From NCBI RefSeq assembly GCF_014898055.3, contig NW_023603184.1, positions 34,099,359-34,163,358 on the forward strand: a stretch of 64,000 nucleotides of DNA, written 5' to 3'. The translations under genes were made by a program, and so were the position numbers. This document shows positions 1 through 14,238 of the stretch, in pieces (position 1 is the stretch's first letter; each line of letters begins with the position of its first letter). The notes beneath the pieces were generated by a model. It saw only the letters and a program-made list of their open reading frames with translations. It was not told where the DNA came from and searched no databases. Source of the DNA: Talpa occidentalis. Lineage: Eukaryota > Chordata > Mammalia > Eulipotyphla > Talpidae.

Positions 1-487
1 TTCTTAAGTCTGTCTCTCTTTATTTCCTTAAGTTATACTCTGGAAAATAGGATAACAGAGTCAAAGTATACAGATATATTTTAAGTTTTGAAAAACAAGT
101 TCTTTTTTAGAAGTATTGCATGAACTAGGAATCCAAGAATGAACCCAAGTATAGCAAAAAATTCTAAACATGATAACATTTTAGTATGCCATTGATTTAG
201 TCTTCCCTCATTTTCCCTTTTTTACAATTTTCCTTTTTCTTGCAAAAACACTTGAAAATTAATTTTATCAGCATCCCTAAATTTATGTCTTAAAGTACAT
301 TAAATATATATGTTTAGTGAAAATCAAATTACATTTATTTTTCCTAGCTGACTTTGAGATAAGTGTTTTACTATTTTTTCAACCCATTTTTATCCCTCAG
401 AATTCTAAAAAAATATATAGGTTCTAAGTATTTCTGTTAAGCTTATTTTTAGGAATTTATTTTTTAATTGTTATTACAAATGCACTT
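1..487. other. AT-rich non-coding flank
   Basis: I see no gene, recognisable repeat or regulatory signal here. The sequence is AT-rich with short A and T runs. Confidence 0.5.
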
Positions 488-506
488 TTTAAAAAAAAAA
501 AAAGAT

Positions 507-545
<39 letters not shown>

Positions 546-792
546 TATAAGCACTGGGTACAGTCAGAAGCGCGGGAGGGTGAGAGAATTCACCAGAGCC
601 AGAGCGGGGAGCAGAGCAGGCAGAAGGACCAAAGTACACTGCTGAGGGGAGCAGTGGGCGGCAGGAGAGGTCTGCGCGCCATGTGGGACCCTCCTCTGGT
701 GGCCGGGGAGCAGCCGGGGATCGAACCAGCATTGCAGAGGCTGTGGGCAGCTTCGCAACCCAGCGCTCAACCGCTGCGCCACCGGGGAGGCC
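488..792 (-). mobile_element. tRNA-derived SINE (copy 1)
   Basis: This is a reverse-strand copy of the SINE that recurs about ten times in the window. On the minus strand it starts with the ggcctccccggtggcgcag head, which contains a pol III A box, followed by a B-box-like ggttcgatcccc. The body is about 200 bp of unrelated sequence and the tail is (AAAT)n with AATAAATC and a homopolymer. The long ATTT array at 505-545 is its tail. Open frames across it are SINE artefacts. Confidence 0.9.
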
Positions 793-839
793 TACAGTTT
801 GTTCTTATATAGCTAATCTGTTTTTACAACATCATCTAG

Positions 840-1950
840 TAAATAACCCATTCTATCCTCATTGATTTGCAGTGCCACCTTTATTCTTAATGTTTTTATT
901 TATAAGTAAGTCCATTGGCTTGTTATTGAGTCCTACCTTCTCTTCTATTGGTTTGTCTATTTTAATTTTAGTACTGTTCTTTGTTTGTATGTCAGTATCT
1001 TATAGGGCAAGTGAGCCTGCTTGGTTTATTGAAGTCTTTTTGGATTTCTTTTTCATCCCTGTAAATTGTAGTGGGGGAAAGTACATTATATTTCTCAAAA
1101 AATCTAGCTGGAAGTTTGAAGGTTATTGAATTTGTCTTCTCATCTGAGAACATGGAAGCATGCATCTCCTTGTATTCAGATAATTGCCTTTCTTTATTGG
1201 AATTTGAAATTTGTCTTCAAAGTTCTTTATTCAGATTCTTGGTTAAGTGGGGTTTTTTTGTTTTTCATTTTGCTGTTTTGAATGGTACCTTATTTTCTAG
1301 CAGTTGATGGCTGATATAGAGTTATGCTGTTGCTTTATTGTATTTGGTAATTTTGCTGAACTCATTAATTTATGATTTATGTGTATAGTCTTGGTTTTTC
1401 TGGGTGCATGACTATAACATAATGACATTTTTTTCTTCATCTAATCCTTATGCCTCTTCTTTCTTTTCTTATATTTGTTAAAATTTGGTAGTACTGTGTT
1501 GAATGTAGCAGTGATGGTTGTCATTCTTATCTTGTTAACCACAGTAAAGGGAATACGTATAAAGTTTCTCTATTAAGCTTAAAGTTTGATGTATGCTCTT
1601 AATATAGAATATTTATAAATTTAGAGTTTCTTTTTATTCCCAATTTTCCACAATTTTTTTAAGATTATATATAAGTATCAAATGTTATGAACTTTATCAC
1701 ATAATTTTTCTGCATCTGTTGAGATAATCATTTTCTTCTGTAGCATATTAATATTATAGTGAATTATGCTGATCAATTTTTTGTTGAATATCTTTTATTG
1801 CTGTAATAAAACATGCTTAATCATGATACATGTTTTCAATATATTATTCAATTCAGTGAACTGTTATTTAGGATTTCTGGATGACTATAATATTTATGAA
1901 TGGGCTTAAAATTTTATATTTTGTATTGTTCTTATGTAGTCTTGAAATCA
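840..1950 (-). mobile_element. Old L1 (LINE-1) fragment
   Basis: The sequence resembles diverged antisense L1 ORF2, for example around 960-1130 (antisense of the conserved reverse-transcriptase region) and 1300-1560. It is riddled with stops and short indels. The assignment is by recognition of L1 phrasing, not an alignment, so the borders are approximate. Confidence 0.6.
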
Positions 1951-1970
1951 AGATTTATGTTACCTGCTAA

Positions 1971-3262
<1,292 letters not shown>

Positions 3263-4950
3263 AAAACTGGAAAGAGAGCTACCAAACCGAAGCAGGATTT
3301 GGATATCTACAACATGAAAATCTTTCCTGCTGGCAAGCTTGGAGGAATGCTGACAGTCAGATATATGAGAATCAAAACTATATGGAAACCATTCTAGAAA
3401 AAGATTCCAAAGACCTAAAGCAGCAAGAACTTTCCCATCGTCAAGAATGGTTAATACTCTCCACACAAATGCCGGAGTATGGGAACTATGAACTGACTTT
3501 TGAAAGCAAAAATTCCAGGAACTTAAAATATACAAAGTTTACACCTGGGCAGTCTTTAGAAACAAAACATACTCAAGACTCTGGTAGAGAAATCTATGTA
3601 AATGATTTACATGATTTTCAAGGAAGCAGATACCATCTTGATATAGCCAGGAAAAATCTCTCCATAGGAAAAGAAAAGAAGCCCAGAGTTCAGCATTCCC
3701 ATGTCCCAAAAGAAGAAGCCCTTCCAGAGTACATTGGGGAGATACATCAAGATGATCTCCTGAAACACTCTATGGAAGAGAAATGCTGTGGGTGTAGTAA
3801 ATGTAAAGAAACTTATTTTTGGAATTCACAGTGTCTTTTCCACAAAACAAATGAATTTGGAGAAAAGTTCTATCAATGCTCCATCAGTGCAGCATGCTTC
3901 TCTCAGAGACCAGACCTATGTAGACACCCAAGAATCCACATAGGTAAGAAACTATATGAATGTGAAGTTGGTGATAATTTTAGTCAAAGCTTAGGTGTTC
4001 ACTTTCATCAGAGAGTTCACACAGCAAAAGTACCTTTTATATGTAACATGTGTGGTAAGAACTTCAGTCAGATCTCAAATCTTCACAATCATCAAAGAGT
4101 CCATACAGAAGAGAAACTCTATAAATTTCAGTGTGATAAAGACCTCAGTAGAAATTCCTTACTTCATATTCACCAGAGACTTCACTTAGGAGAGAAACCT
4201 TTTAAGTGCGATCAGTGTGGTAAGAGTTTTAGTCGGAGTTCAGTACTTCATGTTCACCAGAGAGTCCACACAGGAGAGAAGCCATATAAGTGTGATTTGT
4301 GTGGTAAGGGCTTCAGTCAGAGCTCAAATCTTCGAATTCATCATTTAGTTCATACAGGAGAGAAGTCTTACAAATGTGAAGACTGTGGTAAGGGCTTTAC
4401 CCAGCGCTCAAATCTTCAAATTCATCAGAGAGTGCATACAGGAGAGAAGCCTTATAAATGTGATGACTGTGGAAAGGACTTTAGTCACAGCTCAGATCTT
4501 CGCATTCATCAGAGGGTCCATACAGGAGAGAAACCCTATACTTGTCATGAATGTGGGAAAGGCTTCAGCAAGAGTTCAAAGCTTCACACTCATGAGAGAG
4601 TACATACTGGAGAGAAACCCTATAAATGTGAACAATGTGGTAAGGGATTCAGTCAGCGTTCACATCTTCTCATTCACCAGAGAGTCCATACAGGAGAAAA
4701 ACCTTATAAATGTGATGATTGTGGAAAGGGATTTAGTCACAGCTCTAATCTTCACATTCATCAGAGGGTCCATACAGGAGAGAAGCCTTATCGATGTGCA
4801 AAGTGTGGTAAGGGTTTCAGTCATAGTTCAGCTCTTCGAATTCATCAACGAGTCCACACAGGAGAGAAACCTCGTAAATGCCATGAGTATTATAAGGGAT
4901 TTGATCAGAATTCACATCTTCATAATAGTCACAGAAGAGAAACCTTATAA
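3263..4950 (+). CDS. ZNF214: ZNF214, terminal exon (C2H2 zinc-finger array)
   Basis: The exon begins after acceptor cttctag and runs to TAA at 4948-4950. Joined to the KRAB exon it gives a 604-residue protein with no break; human is about 606 by memory. Residues 43 to about 235 are a non-finger linker typical of this gene. Then come several decayed fingers that lack a Cys or His (about 240-300), a canonical finger beginning near residue 300, another decayed one ([11 protein letters not shown], no second Cys), and eight consecutive canonical C2H2 fingers. Most have TGEKP linkers; one link reads TGEKSYKC. The last finger-like unit ([10 protein letters not shown]) lacks its second Cys. Such arrays bind DNA in a sequence-specific manner in the nucleus. 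The gene is convergent with ZNF215, as in human. I see no inactivating change. Confidence 0.95.
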
Positions 4951-4994
4951 TTCTATTAACAGCTTTCATTAATCTTAACCATAACCTGAATTCC

Positions 4995-5000
4995 AATAAA
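4995..5000 (+). terminator. ZNF214: ZNF214 polyadenylation signal
   Basis: AATAAA lies 45 bases after the ZNF214 stop codon. It is the first canonical hexamer downstream, so a very short 3' UTR isoform is likely. Confidence 0.6.
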
Positions 5001-8000
5001 TGATGTTTGGAAGAAATTCTATTAACAACCTAAGTAGCCCCAAGCAACGTTTTACAGTTTCTCCCTAACTCCCACTAAGAATCCTGTTCCTCAAGAGGAG
5101 CTCCTTAGGATTCCTATATATTTAAAATTAAAGTGTATTTTCTTTTTCTACTAAAATATCATTATAAAATTTATACAGGATTTAAGGAGGGAACTCTTTA
5201 TCCTGTTTCAATCTATTCTTTGTGTGTGCATGAAATCATACTATATGTTTAACTTTGTATTTTTACTGACTTCAAATTTTGGTCTGAATTGAAATTGGGT
5301 AACTATGAAACAACATCTCTAGAAAGCCACAGGGGGAAAAAAAAAAAAAAGGAACCAAGATTGAAACTCAAACTGGTAGATAAATTATTGCTCAAATGTT
5401 GGAGAATTACCTTTTGAGCAAGTAGAATTCAATTACTTATGATAAAAGATAGGAAAATATTGAATAACCATGTATCTGAGATAGGATGGCTTAGAGATGT
5501 TATCTCCCAACCAGAAAACTCAGGGACCATCCTTTTGTTGCAGGCGTACTACACTTCATGTGACCATTATGCACTTACCCTCTCCCACTTTTCCACATTT
5601 GTTCATGGATTCAGACACCAAGTAACAAGAAGTACAAAATCTACTTTTTCTCCATAAGATGTAAAAGATGTGGACAAAAGTTAATAAGGGTAAATGCTAG
5701 AAACTGAAAATACTCCATTTGTTTATAATTAGAAATCCAAGCAGACATTGATCTAATTGCTGTAGAGTGTTTCTGTCTGCTAGAAACAAAATTGAAACTC
5801 AGAGCCATGTGCAAAAAATGCACTCACAAGATTATTATGTAAGGAGAATTTGGCCATTATAAAAATGGAATAGAGTCAACAGGAATAAACAAGTCTTAAC
5901 TACTGATATACAAATATGTTTAGGTATCTCTTACCAAGAAAATAAGTTTGTATTTGTTTAAGGAAATAAGAGGAATTTGTGATACCAAACAAAGGGATAT
6001 CATTGTAAAGACTTAGATCTATACCTCTGAAAATTAGCTATTTGTTTCCTGAAAAAATTAAAAAAAATTGGTGTCCTCAATAGCATAACAGAAAGCTTGA
6101 AATCAATAGAACTAGAGTAGAAGTCTATAAGTAGAGTCTCTAAGATAAAAAAAAAATGTAATGAAGAGGGGATGACAGGAAAATTTTAAATGCACTATCA
6201 AAGTAAGACAGTAAGGAGTAGAATTGGTAATGCAGAATATCAAATACTATAATACACTTGAGATGACTTTATTAAGGATAATAAGGTGAAAACAATAAAA
6301 CAAGACATATAAGGTACAGAGAATGGAAATTCATAAAAGAAAATACTTGGAATAGAATCAATGATCAGAAAAATTAAGACTTTTTTTCCTGAGCTAAAAG
6401 TGTATGCCCACTAGATTTTAGACAAGCCCATAATAAAAACAATGCTTAGAAACAGCATAGGGAAAAAAGAACAATTGAAAGCATGCTGAAAGAAAAATTC
6501 TGGTTATCTACAAGATCTAAAAGACAAAGGATAAAGAGGTTTGCAACCTGAGTGTTAAAGGAACAACACCTTCACAATTTTGAGATTAAAAAACCCTATC
6601 AAGTAGATTATCTACTATATGTGCAGATAACAAGGTAGATAAACAAAGCATATACATGTGCCTTTCATAAAGAGAACTTAAAATGTGGAAGCCAAGGCAT
6701 AAAAAGACTAGTGAAGAACACTAAAGGCAGTTAAGTAGGCAGTGAAGTAAACTTTATAAAAGTTAAAATATTTTAAATAGTTGTACAGGAAAATAATATA
6801 CAAATGCTAAATAATAAAGATTATATATATAATATATATATAAAATCTGGATGGGGGAGTGATCCAATAAGATGCAGAATAGCCAATTAAGTTTAATTTC
6901 ATATAAACTATATTTTTAGTAATAAAAATGTCTCAAATATTGCATGGGACTTACATTAATTTGTTATGAATTTCAAATTTATCTAGGCATTCTGTTGCCT
7001 GAAAGTTAGAGAGTATGGATGAAAGTGGGAAAATGCTAAATTTATTTAAATAGGTTAAATCCCCCTTTAAGAAAATTTAAAAACTTATTTATATGCTATT
7101 ACTAATGAAAAGATTGAAACAAAGTAATGATTATAATATAGGTGAAGGTTTATTAGGCAGTCATAAAGAAGTGCTTATATTTCTAAAATTTTAAATGAAC
7201 TAATTTTGCACACTAAGGTAGGAAGAAATGAAAAATATAATAGTTTCCTGAACTCTTGCAATAAGATGATAATGGATAGGGAAAAAAGGTTTAGAAAAAG
7301 GGACAAATAAAAATGTAGAATGAAAATAATGAAAAACATTTAATTGAATACAATAAAAATAGAAAAATCTTAAGGTATTTTTAGAGGAAGTTCCTAAATT
7401 ATAGCTTTAAATTTTTTGATTTTTTTTAAAAATCAAAATCCTTATGAGATTTGAAATTTAAAAAGATCTAAAGTTCTTGAAGAACAGACATTGGAAAAGA
7501 AAAAGATTAATGAGATTGCTCCAAAATTATGAAGTTAAAGTAATGGAGAATTTGATTATATATTTGAAAAAAAAAGTTCACAATAATTATCCACTAAATA
7601 GTTGAGACCTGTATATGGATTGCCTATGCATAAATATTCATACATATGCTTATATACTTCACATGATAAAACTCTATGAATGAAAAGATCATTCAGTAAA
7701 TGTTGCTTAATTAGCTTGTGAAAAATTAGACTTTTATCTCATGACTACATATGTATGTATGTGATATATTGATTATAAAGCACAAGTCTTCAAGCCGTGT
7801 TCCATGAACTTCCATACGGTTTCATGAAGACTGGTGTGCATCAAAAACAAAACCACCACAAATTTAACCCCACTTTTATCTGATTCATAATATTAGCAAA
7901 AGATTTCATTTCAAAGAAACCCAAAGTTCTACCCCTTTGAACATGTTTAAAATACACTAGCGTTGGTTTTTAATATGGTTGAAAACATGCATTTTTGAGT

Positions 8001-8090
8001 CAGATGAGAGTTCAGAAAAAAAATACCCAAGAATTTGTATACATAAACGTTGCGTTCAGAATAGGAAAAATACTTGTCATAATGAGTTAT
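5001..8090. other. Gene-free AT-rich stretch
   Basis: No exon is supported here. The region is AT-rich with an imperfect (TA)n at about 6825-6842 and scattered A-runs. Parts of 5850-7100 have the A-rich plus-strand composition of very old L1 or HAL1 relics, but I cannot place them firmly. Confidence 0.5.
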
Positions 8091-8300
8091 GAACTTTTAT
8101 AAAATCAACAAGATGGACACCTAGTAAAAAAATTGGCAGAGGACATCAATAGAACAAAGCTATGAAATACCACTTTATTATCAAAAATAATAGCTATTTT
8201 CAGTGAGAGTATAGAGTGATGGATACTTGTACACTATGTTGATGGTAAACTCACTTTCTGAAATTTATTTGACCAATCATGAGCCTTAAAATTGATACTC
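8090..8300 (+). mobile_element. Old L1/HAL1-like fragment
   Basis: Phrases such as aagatggacacctagt, gaaataccactttatta and gtgagagtatagagtgatgg resemble the decayed L1 ORF2 3' end (compare the intact L1 at about 46390-46590). The copy is highly diverged. Confidence 0.45.
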
Positions 8301-8879
8301 TTTCTTATATTTAGGACTCTCTCTCTCTCTCCCTCTCGTCTCCAAGGGCAGAAACCTCAATATAGGAACTTGCTGTAGAAAGCCATTAGACATTGAGGCT
8401 ACTCTTTCAAGAGTGTATTTCTTTCTCTTTGGATATCCACTTTTCTCCCTGCAGACTAACCTTCCTGTCTACTCATTCTATCCGCACTTAAAATTGTCAC
8501 ATCTCTGAATACAATGTTGTTTTTCTTTTTCCAAATTCCATAGCCCACAACTAACTTGTAATTTCCTGCTGGGTCTCTATTCAGATTTCTGAGTGGGGGA
8601 AGAAAATTAGCTATCTTTATTATTACTGCCTCTGGACAAGCCTGAGACCAGGGTAAACTATAAGCTACTCAAAAGTATTTAGATTGGTTAGTTTTGCATC
8701 AGATATTTGCTCTGATTCCTTCCTGGGGCCAGGGTGAGGTGATATGGCATGTAACATTGTCATTATGGTCTGATCTTCAGGTAGTTTTCTTCAGAAATTG
8801 GTGGGTTTGGACCAAGTGTTCTAAAATATAACACACAAAGATAAATGTTTATGATATTATTGCAGTTTTCTTAATGCTG

Positions 8880-9260
8880 CCCTACCTCCAAAATAGGGAA
8901 GTCAAATACATTGTGATGCATCTATAGGTTGGAATGTTGTACAGTCATTAAAACATGTATTTTCAAACAATATTGCTATAAGAATATACTTATGGTGTTA
9001 AGTGAGGAATACAAGATACAGAACTGTATATGGGGGTATGATTCTTTATATTTATATATATATTTCCATGGGGAAAATATTGGACACAAACAAAATTGAA
9101 TATATACAAAATGTTAGTGGGTTTCTGTGATAGGATGGATTGTGGTTATCTTTATGTTCATACTTTTCATGTATTTTTTATATTTTTATTGGTGTTTTAT
9201 TTTCATAAACAATAAAAATCATTTTACATACAAATTTTTTAAACATTAATGGTTACATAT
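8880..9260 (+). mobile_element. Old L1 3'-end-like fragment
   Basis: The stretch has the wording of L1M 3' ends: ggttggaatgttgtacagtc, later gtatatgggggtatgattc, ending near aataaaaatc. It is decayed and its borders are approximate. Confidence 0.4.
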
Positions 9261-9616
9261 TTCAATGTGTCTGTATCATAATACCTAATTGTCTCAGACA
9301 TGTGTACTACAATTACATTTTCTCCCTTATCCTTTTTCTTAAGGAATTACACTTTGATTGGTTTTCTTGTTTTTTTTAATACAGTCCTCATTATTCATAG
9401 CTTTTGGGTCTACCAAATCTACTCACTAAAATCTATTCTAACAAGCCTGGTTCTATACCACTGACATAAAAACACTGAAATTAAAAAAAAATTGAGATGT
9501 TATATTGACAGGATAAGGGGAGTGTAAGGCATGATTTAAGAGCACCAAGTTCCCATCTCTCATAGTAGAAAATCTGAAGGTAGTAATAAAAATTGCCAAT
9601 CAAGAAATAAATGTAG

Positions 9617-9870
9617 GGCTTCCCTGGTGGCCTAAGGATTAAATCTCAGCGCTATCACCACTATGACCTGAGTTCCATCCCATCAGGAAGCTAACCCACA
9701 TATGGCACAGCAGACTTCTCCTGTCTCACCTGCTGCTCCCCTTAGCAGTGTATTTCAGTAGATCCGCCTGTTCTGCTCCCCACTCTGTCTCTGATGAGTC
9801 CTTTTGGCCCCCTGTGCCTCAGGCCTACACCCCAGTTCTTCTATGCAAAAATAAAAGTATAAGCAAGTAT
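9617..9870 (+). mobile_element. tRNA-derived SINE (copy 2, diverged)
   Basis: The head gggcttccctggtggc and the internal SINE phrases (tcctgtctcacctgctgctc, gcctgttctgctccccactc) are present. The pol III boxes are degraded, so this is an older copy. The tail AAAATAAAAG replaces the usual AATAAATCTT. Confidence 0.8.
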
Positions 9871-12180
9871 TTAGAAATAAGGAGGTAAATACCTGTGGTT
9901 GAAGCTCAAATTATGGAAAGTTAATTATTCTGTGCATTAGAGGCTGAGATGGAGCAGACAATGGTGTGGTTAGCCAAGGCTTAACCTGGATCAGTAGTTC
10001 ATCTACGAAGAAATGTATAGCTTGATGGCTGTTCAGATACCACACCAGGTACATTGTACCAAAAATGTGTTCATTATAAAAGCTGAGTCCCAATGTTTGC
10101 CTTCTGTAGGCTCCATAATGGAGAACATATTCCTTTTAATAGCATGTGACATAACTTTATGGCACAATGTTCTCAGTCCATCACCCACTCCTACCACATC
10201 ATTGGCTCCTGACCCATGACACGTAGATCCTAACAGTCCTCAGGGAAGAAATGCAAGTGCTCCCTGTGGAGATACCTGTACTTTAAGAGTTACTAGACCT
10301 TGGTAATTATTAAATCTAACATTTTCAATTTATTTCATTGTATTAATATCAGCTACCATATCGTCACCAAATGATTCCCACTTTCCATTAATTTCCCTTT
10401 TCTGATTTAACTCAGCACTTTCAGAGCACTAAGAATTGTGGAGCTAACAAGAATTTTAGTTTTTGCCCTTATCTTAGGATGAAGTCCAAGCATCTAAGGT
10501 GGCTAACAATGTTTTTGTGGTCTGGCCTTTGCGAGCCTCTCTCTAGCATAACCACTATATATTCCTGCTCTGTTCTTTTTCAATGCTATATTCTAATGTA
10601 GAACTTCTATTTCCTGAACTTGTATGCCCTTGTCCCTCCATACCTTTACACTCCTTATTTTTCCTTTATCACCTCCTTAATCTCCATCACTCACAAACTA
10701 TAGCTAATTTCCACTCTTCTTTTACCTTAGGTTATCTGTCCTTGAATGTCTGGTAAAATTCAAACAAATATATTTATGGAAAAAGACAGGGATGTTACTG
10801 GCTGAAAAGATTCTCTAAGAACTAAATTTTAAATGTACTCCAAAGAGGTATTATTTGAAGCAACATATGTTTAACTTAGGTAACTTAGAAGATATTGTAT
10901 AGGTCATTTATTTTTGGAAAGCTAGGAGATTTAGGAGGAAAAAAAAGAATTTTAGCTAGACCAAAATAGCTGTTGAAAAAAAAAAGATTAAAAAATGAAA
11001 AAAGTCCCTTTATCTTTTAATCACCCAAAATTAAAATATTAAAGAAGTGAAATACTAGAGAAAATGAGAATGTTAAAATCCATTATACTAAACATGTCAA
11101 TAATGGCTTTGATGAATGAATGAACTACACTTCAAGAATTTCTTGCAGTCAGAATTTTCTGTGGTCCAGATCCTCTAAAACTGCCGTACATTTATGTGAC
11201 TCTCCACATCAATTATTGGTGTAGTCTGTTTACTAATCCATCTTGTATTGTGATGTAAAAGATGAACACATGCACACACAAGAATTTTTCACATTTATTA
11301 ACTCATCATAAGGGTTCACTCCAGTTTCCCTTTTCTACTTTTGAATAGGGTATAAACCCTTGACAAAAAAACTTCATTCACTAGGAATGTCTCCAGTAAG
11401 AACATTTTGGGCAAGATAAGCTTCTTGACTCAGGAATCCTTTGTAGTTCTTAAGTAGCATACAGAAGAGGCAGTTCCACTGCATCATTAATAGTGCAATT
11501 TATTGACTTGCTGATGTTTGGGATAACTGATAGTCCTAACACTATGAATGTCTTTTCAGCCTAGATCCCAAAATGCATTTTCAGGAATATTCATATAAAC
11601 ACATCCACCTACCATTGCAGTTGAAATCCCTCTTCTAATTCCAGTCCCCCACTCAACACAAGGACAACCAAGGGTATTATCAGGAGTGGAGTAATTTCAT
11701 GTCACTGCCTCCTGCCATTAATTTAGAGTTCAGTCCTTAGAAATGTCTCCGATATTACTGAGATACTGGTTTCTCATGATCTTACAAGGACTGGAAGTTC
11801 TGAATTTCATTAAATATCAACTCCAAGGGTATTGTCTGGCTCCCTAATCTTCATCAATGTGTCAAGTGAAGATATGAATACCTAGGTCCCAGTTATTAAA
11901 CAGGAAAAGATAACGAATATCAGACTAGTTGATAGGCGCAAACCATTGCTTAATTCCAGGCCCTCGTGGCTTCATTTGGAAGTCTGGAAAAGACTTTTAT
12001 CCAACAACAGATTTTGATCCAACAACAGATTTTTCTCTAATATTAATTGTGTCTTATCAACTAAAGACTAACAAGTGTTTTCTCATATTCACCATATTCA
12101 TAGAATTCTCTTCAATATAAATTCATGGATGTTAAACAACTCCTGCAACCTGACTGAAGGTAATCCTGCATTTCTGGTTG
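9871..12180. other. Intergenic region between convergent ZNF214 and ZNF215
   Basis: No supported coding sequence was found. Around 10460-10720 the wording (gtggtctggcctttgcgagc) resembles an old L2 LINE 3' region. The part from about 11280 to 12180 is probably ZNF215 3' UTR on the minus strand. TTTATT (AATAAA on the minus strand) occurs at 11499-11504, and another at about 11293 could serve for polyadenylation. Confidence 0.4.
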
Positions 12181-13064
12181 CTACAGGACTTCTCGAGAAT
12201 GAAGTTTTTGGTGTTTCATAAGGTTTGATCTCCGGTTGAAGGCTTTCTCACATTCCTTACACTTGAATGGTTTCTCTCCTGTATGAATCATCTGATGTCG
12301 AATAAGGGAGGAGCTCCGGTTGAATGATTTCCCACAGTTACTACATTCATAGGGACTATCTCTAGAATGCAGTCTTGAATTGTTATTAATGTCTTCACTC
12401 GTACTGAGCATTTCTTCACTTTTATTGCCTTTGTAAGCGTTTGCCTCAGTATGAATATTTTGATGTTTAGTAAGGTTTGTACGTCGGTTGAAGAATCTCC
12501 CACATTCACTGCATTTGTAGGGTTTCTCTCCTGTGTGAATGATTTGATGTCGAATAAGAGATGAACCCCGGCTGAAGGCTTTCCCACACTGAAAACATGC
12601 AAAGGAATTCATTGAGGTGTGACTTTTTGGGTGCTGCTTATCTGTACTCAGGCTCAGAGTACTTGCAGGTTCAGTATCATCTGAATGTTTCTTACCTTTT
12701 GAATGTAAATTAAATCTGACATGAGTTTTAAACTGAACACACTCTGGGGACTCCTTTCTCATACAAATCTCCTCTTGAGTGTCAAAAATCGAGTTAACTG
12801 TGTTAACATCAAAACTTTTCTTATTTTCACTACATTCAAAGTTTCCCTCATTAGTGTAATTTGTCTTATGAATGAAAGCTCCTTGTGGCAAATCTATATC
12901 CCAGCGTTTCTGGTTCCTATAAAACCAATCATCACTCTTCCAGGCTGCTAAAAAAGGGTGTTCACTTTTTGTCAGTCTCGTCATAACCACTTGATAAGGT
13001 GAGTCTTGTCCAGAAATTCTCAGCTTTGGAAATGAATCTTGTTTTTCTGAAATTGTCTCTCTAG
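12181..13064 (-). CDS. ZNF215: ZNF215, terminal exon (four C2H2 fingers)
   Basis: This is the last coding exon on the minus strand. It starts after a tttctttttag acceptor (exon base 13064) and ends at TAG in 12181-12183. It encodes residues 211-504 of the predicted 504-residue protein. A spacer is followed by two C2H2 fingers joined by TGEKP (starting near residue 365), about 35 residues without a working finger, then two more fingers ending near residue 497. The spacer phrase YRNQKRWDIDLPQ and the finger order match my memory of human ZNF215. Joining it to the upstream exons keeps one open frame. Expected role: a nuclear DNA-binding regulator with SCAN and KRAB partners. Human ZNF215 is reported as imprinted in some tissues, which cannot be judged here. 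Confidence 0.93.
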
Positions 13065-13269
13065 CTAAAAAGAAACAAAAACCAGAAGAAGGGTAATTGC
13101 TTAATTAGTAAAGGGAGGCTAAACCATATAAGGGTACACACAGATTTTATGAATCTTAAATACAGAACTGAAATGAGAGGTGAGATTAGAAAAGAACTAC
13201 AGAAGAAATAAATGGGTAAAGGGGGATTAGGAGATCATGAATAATGAGGAGAGCTACTCAAGAATACTA

Positions 13270-13765
13270 AAAATGAAAAGGAACTGCTAAGCAAATAAAT
13301 CCTTCCGGCTCCCTGCTAAAGGGTCTGAGGCCTGGTGCAGTAAATAATCCAATGCAAGTGTAAATAAGAAGTTTGCTTACTTAACAAATCTTTCCTTAGA
13401 GAGCTTTCCATCTAAGTTTTAGCTTATCTAAACGAGGTTACATTTTAACAAGGTCGGACAGCCAGCCAAGCTGATTTCTCTCTCAAACGACATGCGACAT
13501 CCGACATCCCCGAATGGCTGTATCTTTCCCCCTTTGTCTAGGAGTTTTACAGCAGATAGTTGTACTTGCTAGCCAATGTTATCAATGTAAGACGGTTGTG
13601 TATAAAAGAAACCTTTGTCTATAGACAGGGGCTCAGACCTTACAGAGCTACCCAGGTCTGGGACCTCACGCATGACTCATAAAGCTTCTCCTGACCTCAC
13701 CATTCCTGAAGTACCGCTTGTTCTTCCGTTGCCTGGGTAGAAGGCCAGAATTTATTTCTGCAACA
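13270..13765 (+). mobile_element. Probable solo LTR in ZNF215 intron
   Basis: A roughly 490-bp block has promoter-to-poly(A) architecture: TATAAAAG at 13601-13608, cataaagctt about 75 bases downstream, a C/T-rich tail and a terminal gcaaca. Similar aagaatac sequences flank it (about 13260 and 13765). The 5' border is uncertain because no clean TG start follows the left flank. Confidence 0.45.
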
Positions 13766-13971
13766 AGAATACTTAAGGTGTGGGTACAAGATTAGTATAT
13801 GAAGTGGGGTGGGGTGACATATCACTGGTTCATAACAAGTCTGTGAAGGTTACACCTAATCTTCCTTTCTTTAAGATCATGTTTCCTTTAACCCAAGCTG
13901 TTCACCAATAATAAATAACAATAAATAACCCCTCTTAAATTACCAGTTTAATTTTATCTTTAGAAGCATAT

Positions 13972-14238
13972 TGGGCCTCCCTGGTGGCACAAAGGGTTAA
14001 GACGCAGCACTGTGAAGCTGTCCGCAGCCACTGCAGCTCTAGTTTGATCCCCGCCAGGGAGCTACCCACATGGTACAGCAGACCTATCCTGACTTGCCCG
14101 CTGCTCTCCTCTACAGTGTACTTCAGTCAGTCTGCCTGTTCTGCTCCCCACTCTGTCTTTGGGGAATCCCTACACCTCTGGCCTATACCCCAGTTCTTGT
14201 ATGTATAACTAAATAAATCTTAAAAAAAAAAAAAAAAA
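13972..14238 (+). mobile_element. tRNA-derived SINE (copy 3)
   Basis: A SINE with head gggcctccctggtggcaca and tail AATAAATCTT(A)n. A target-site duplication agaagcatat occurs at 13962-13971 and 14239-14248, confirming retrotransposition. Confidence 0.92.
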
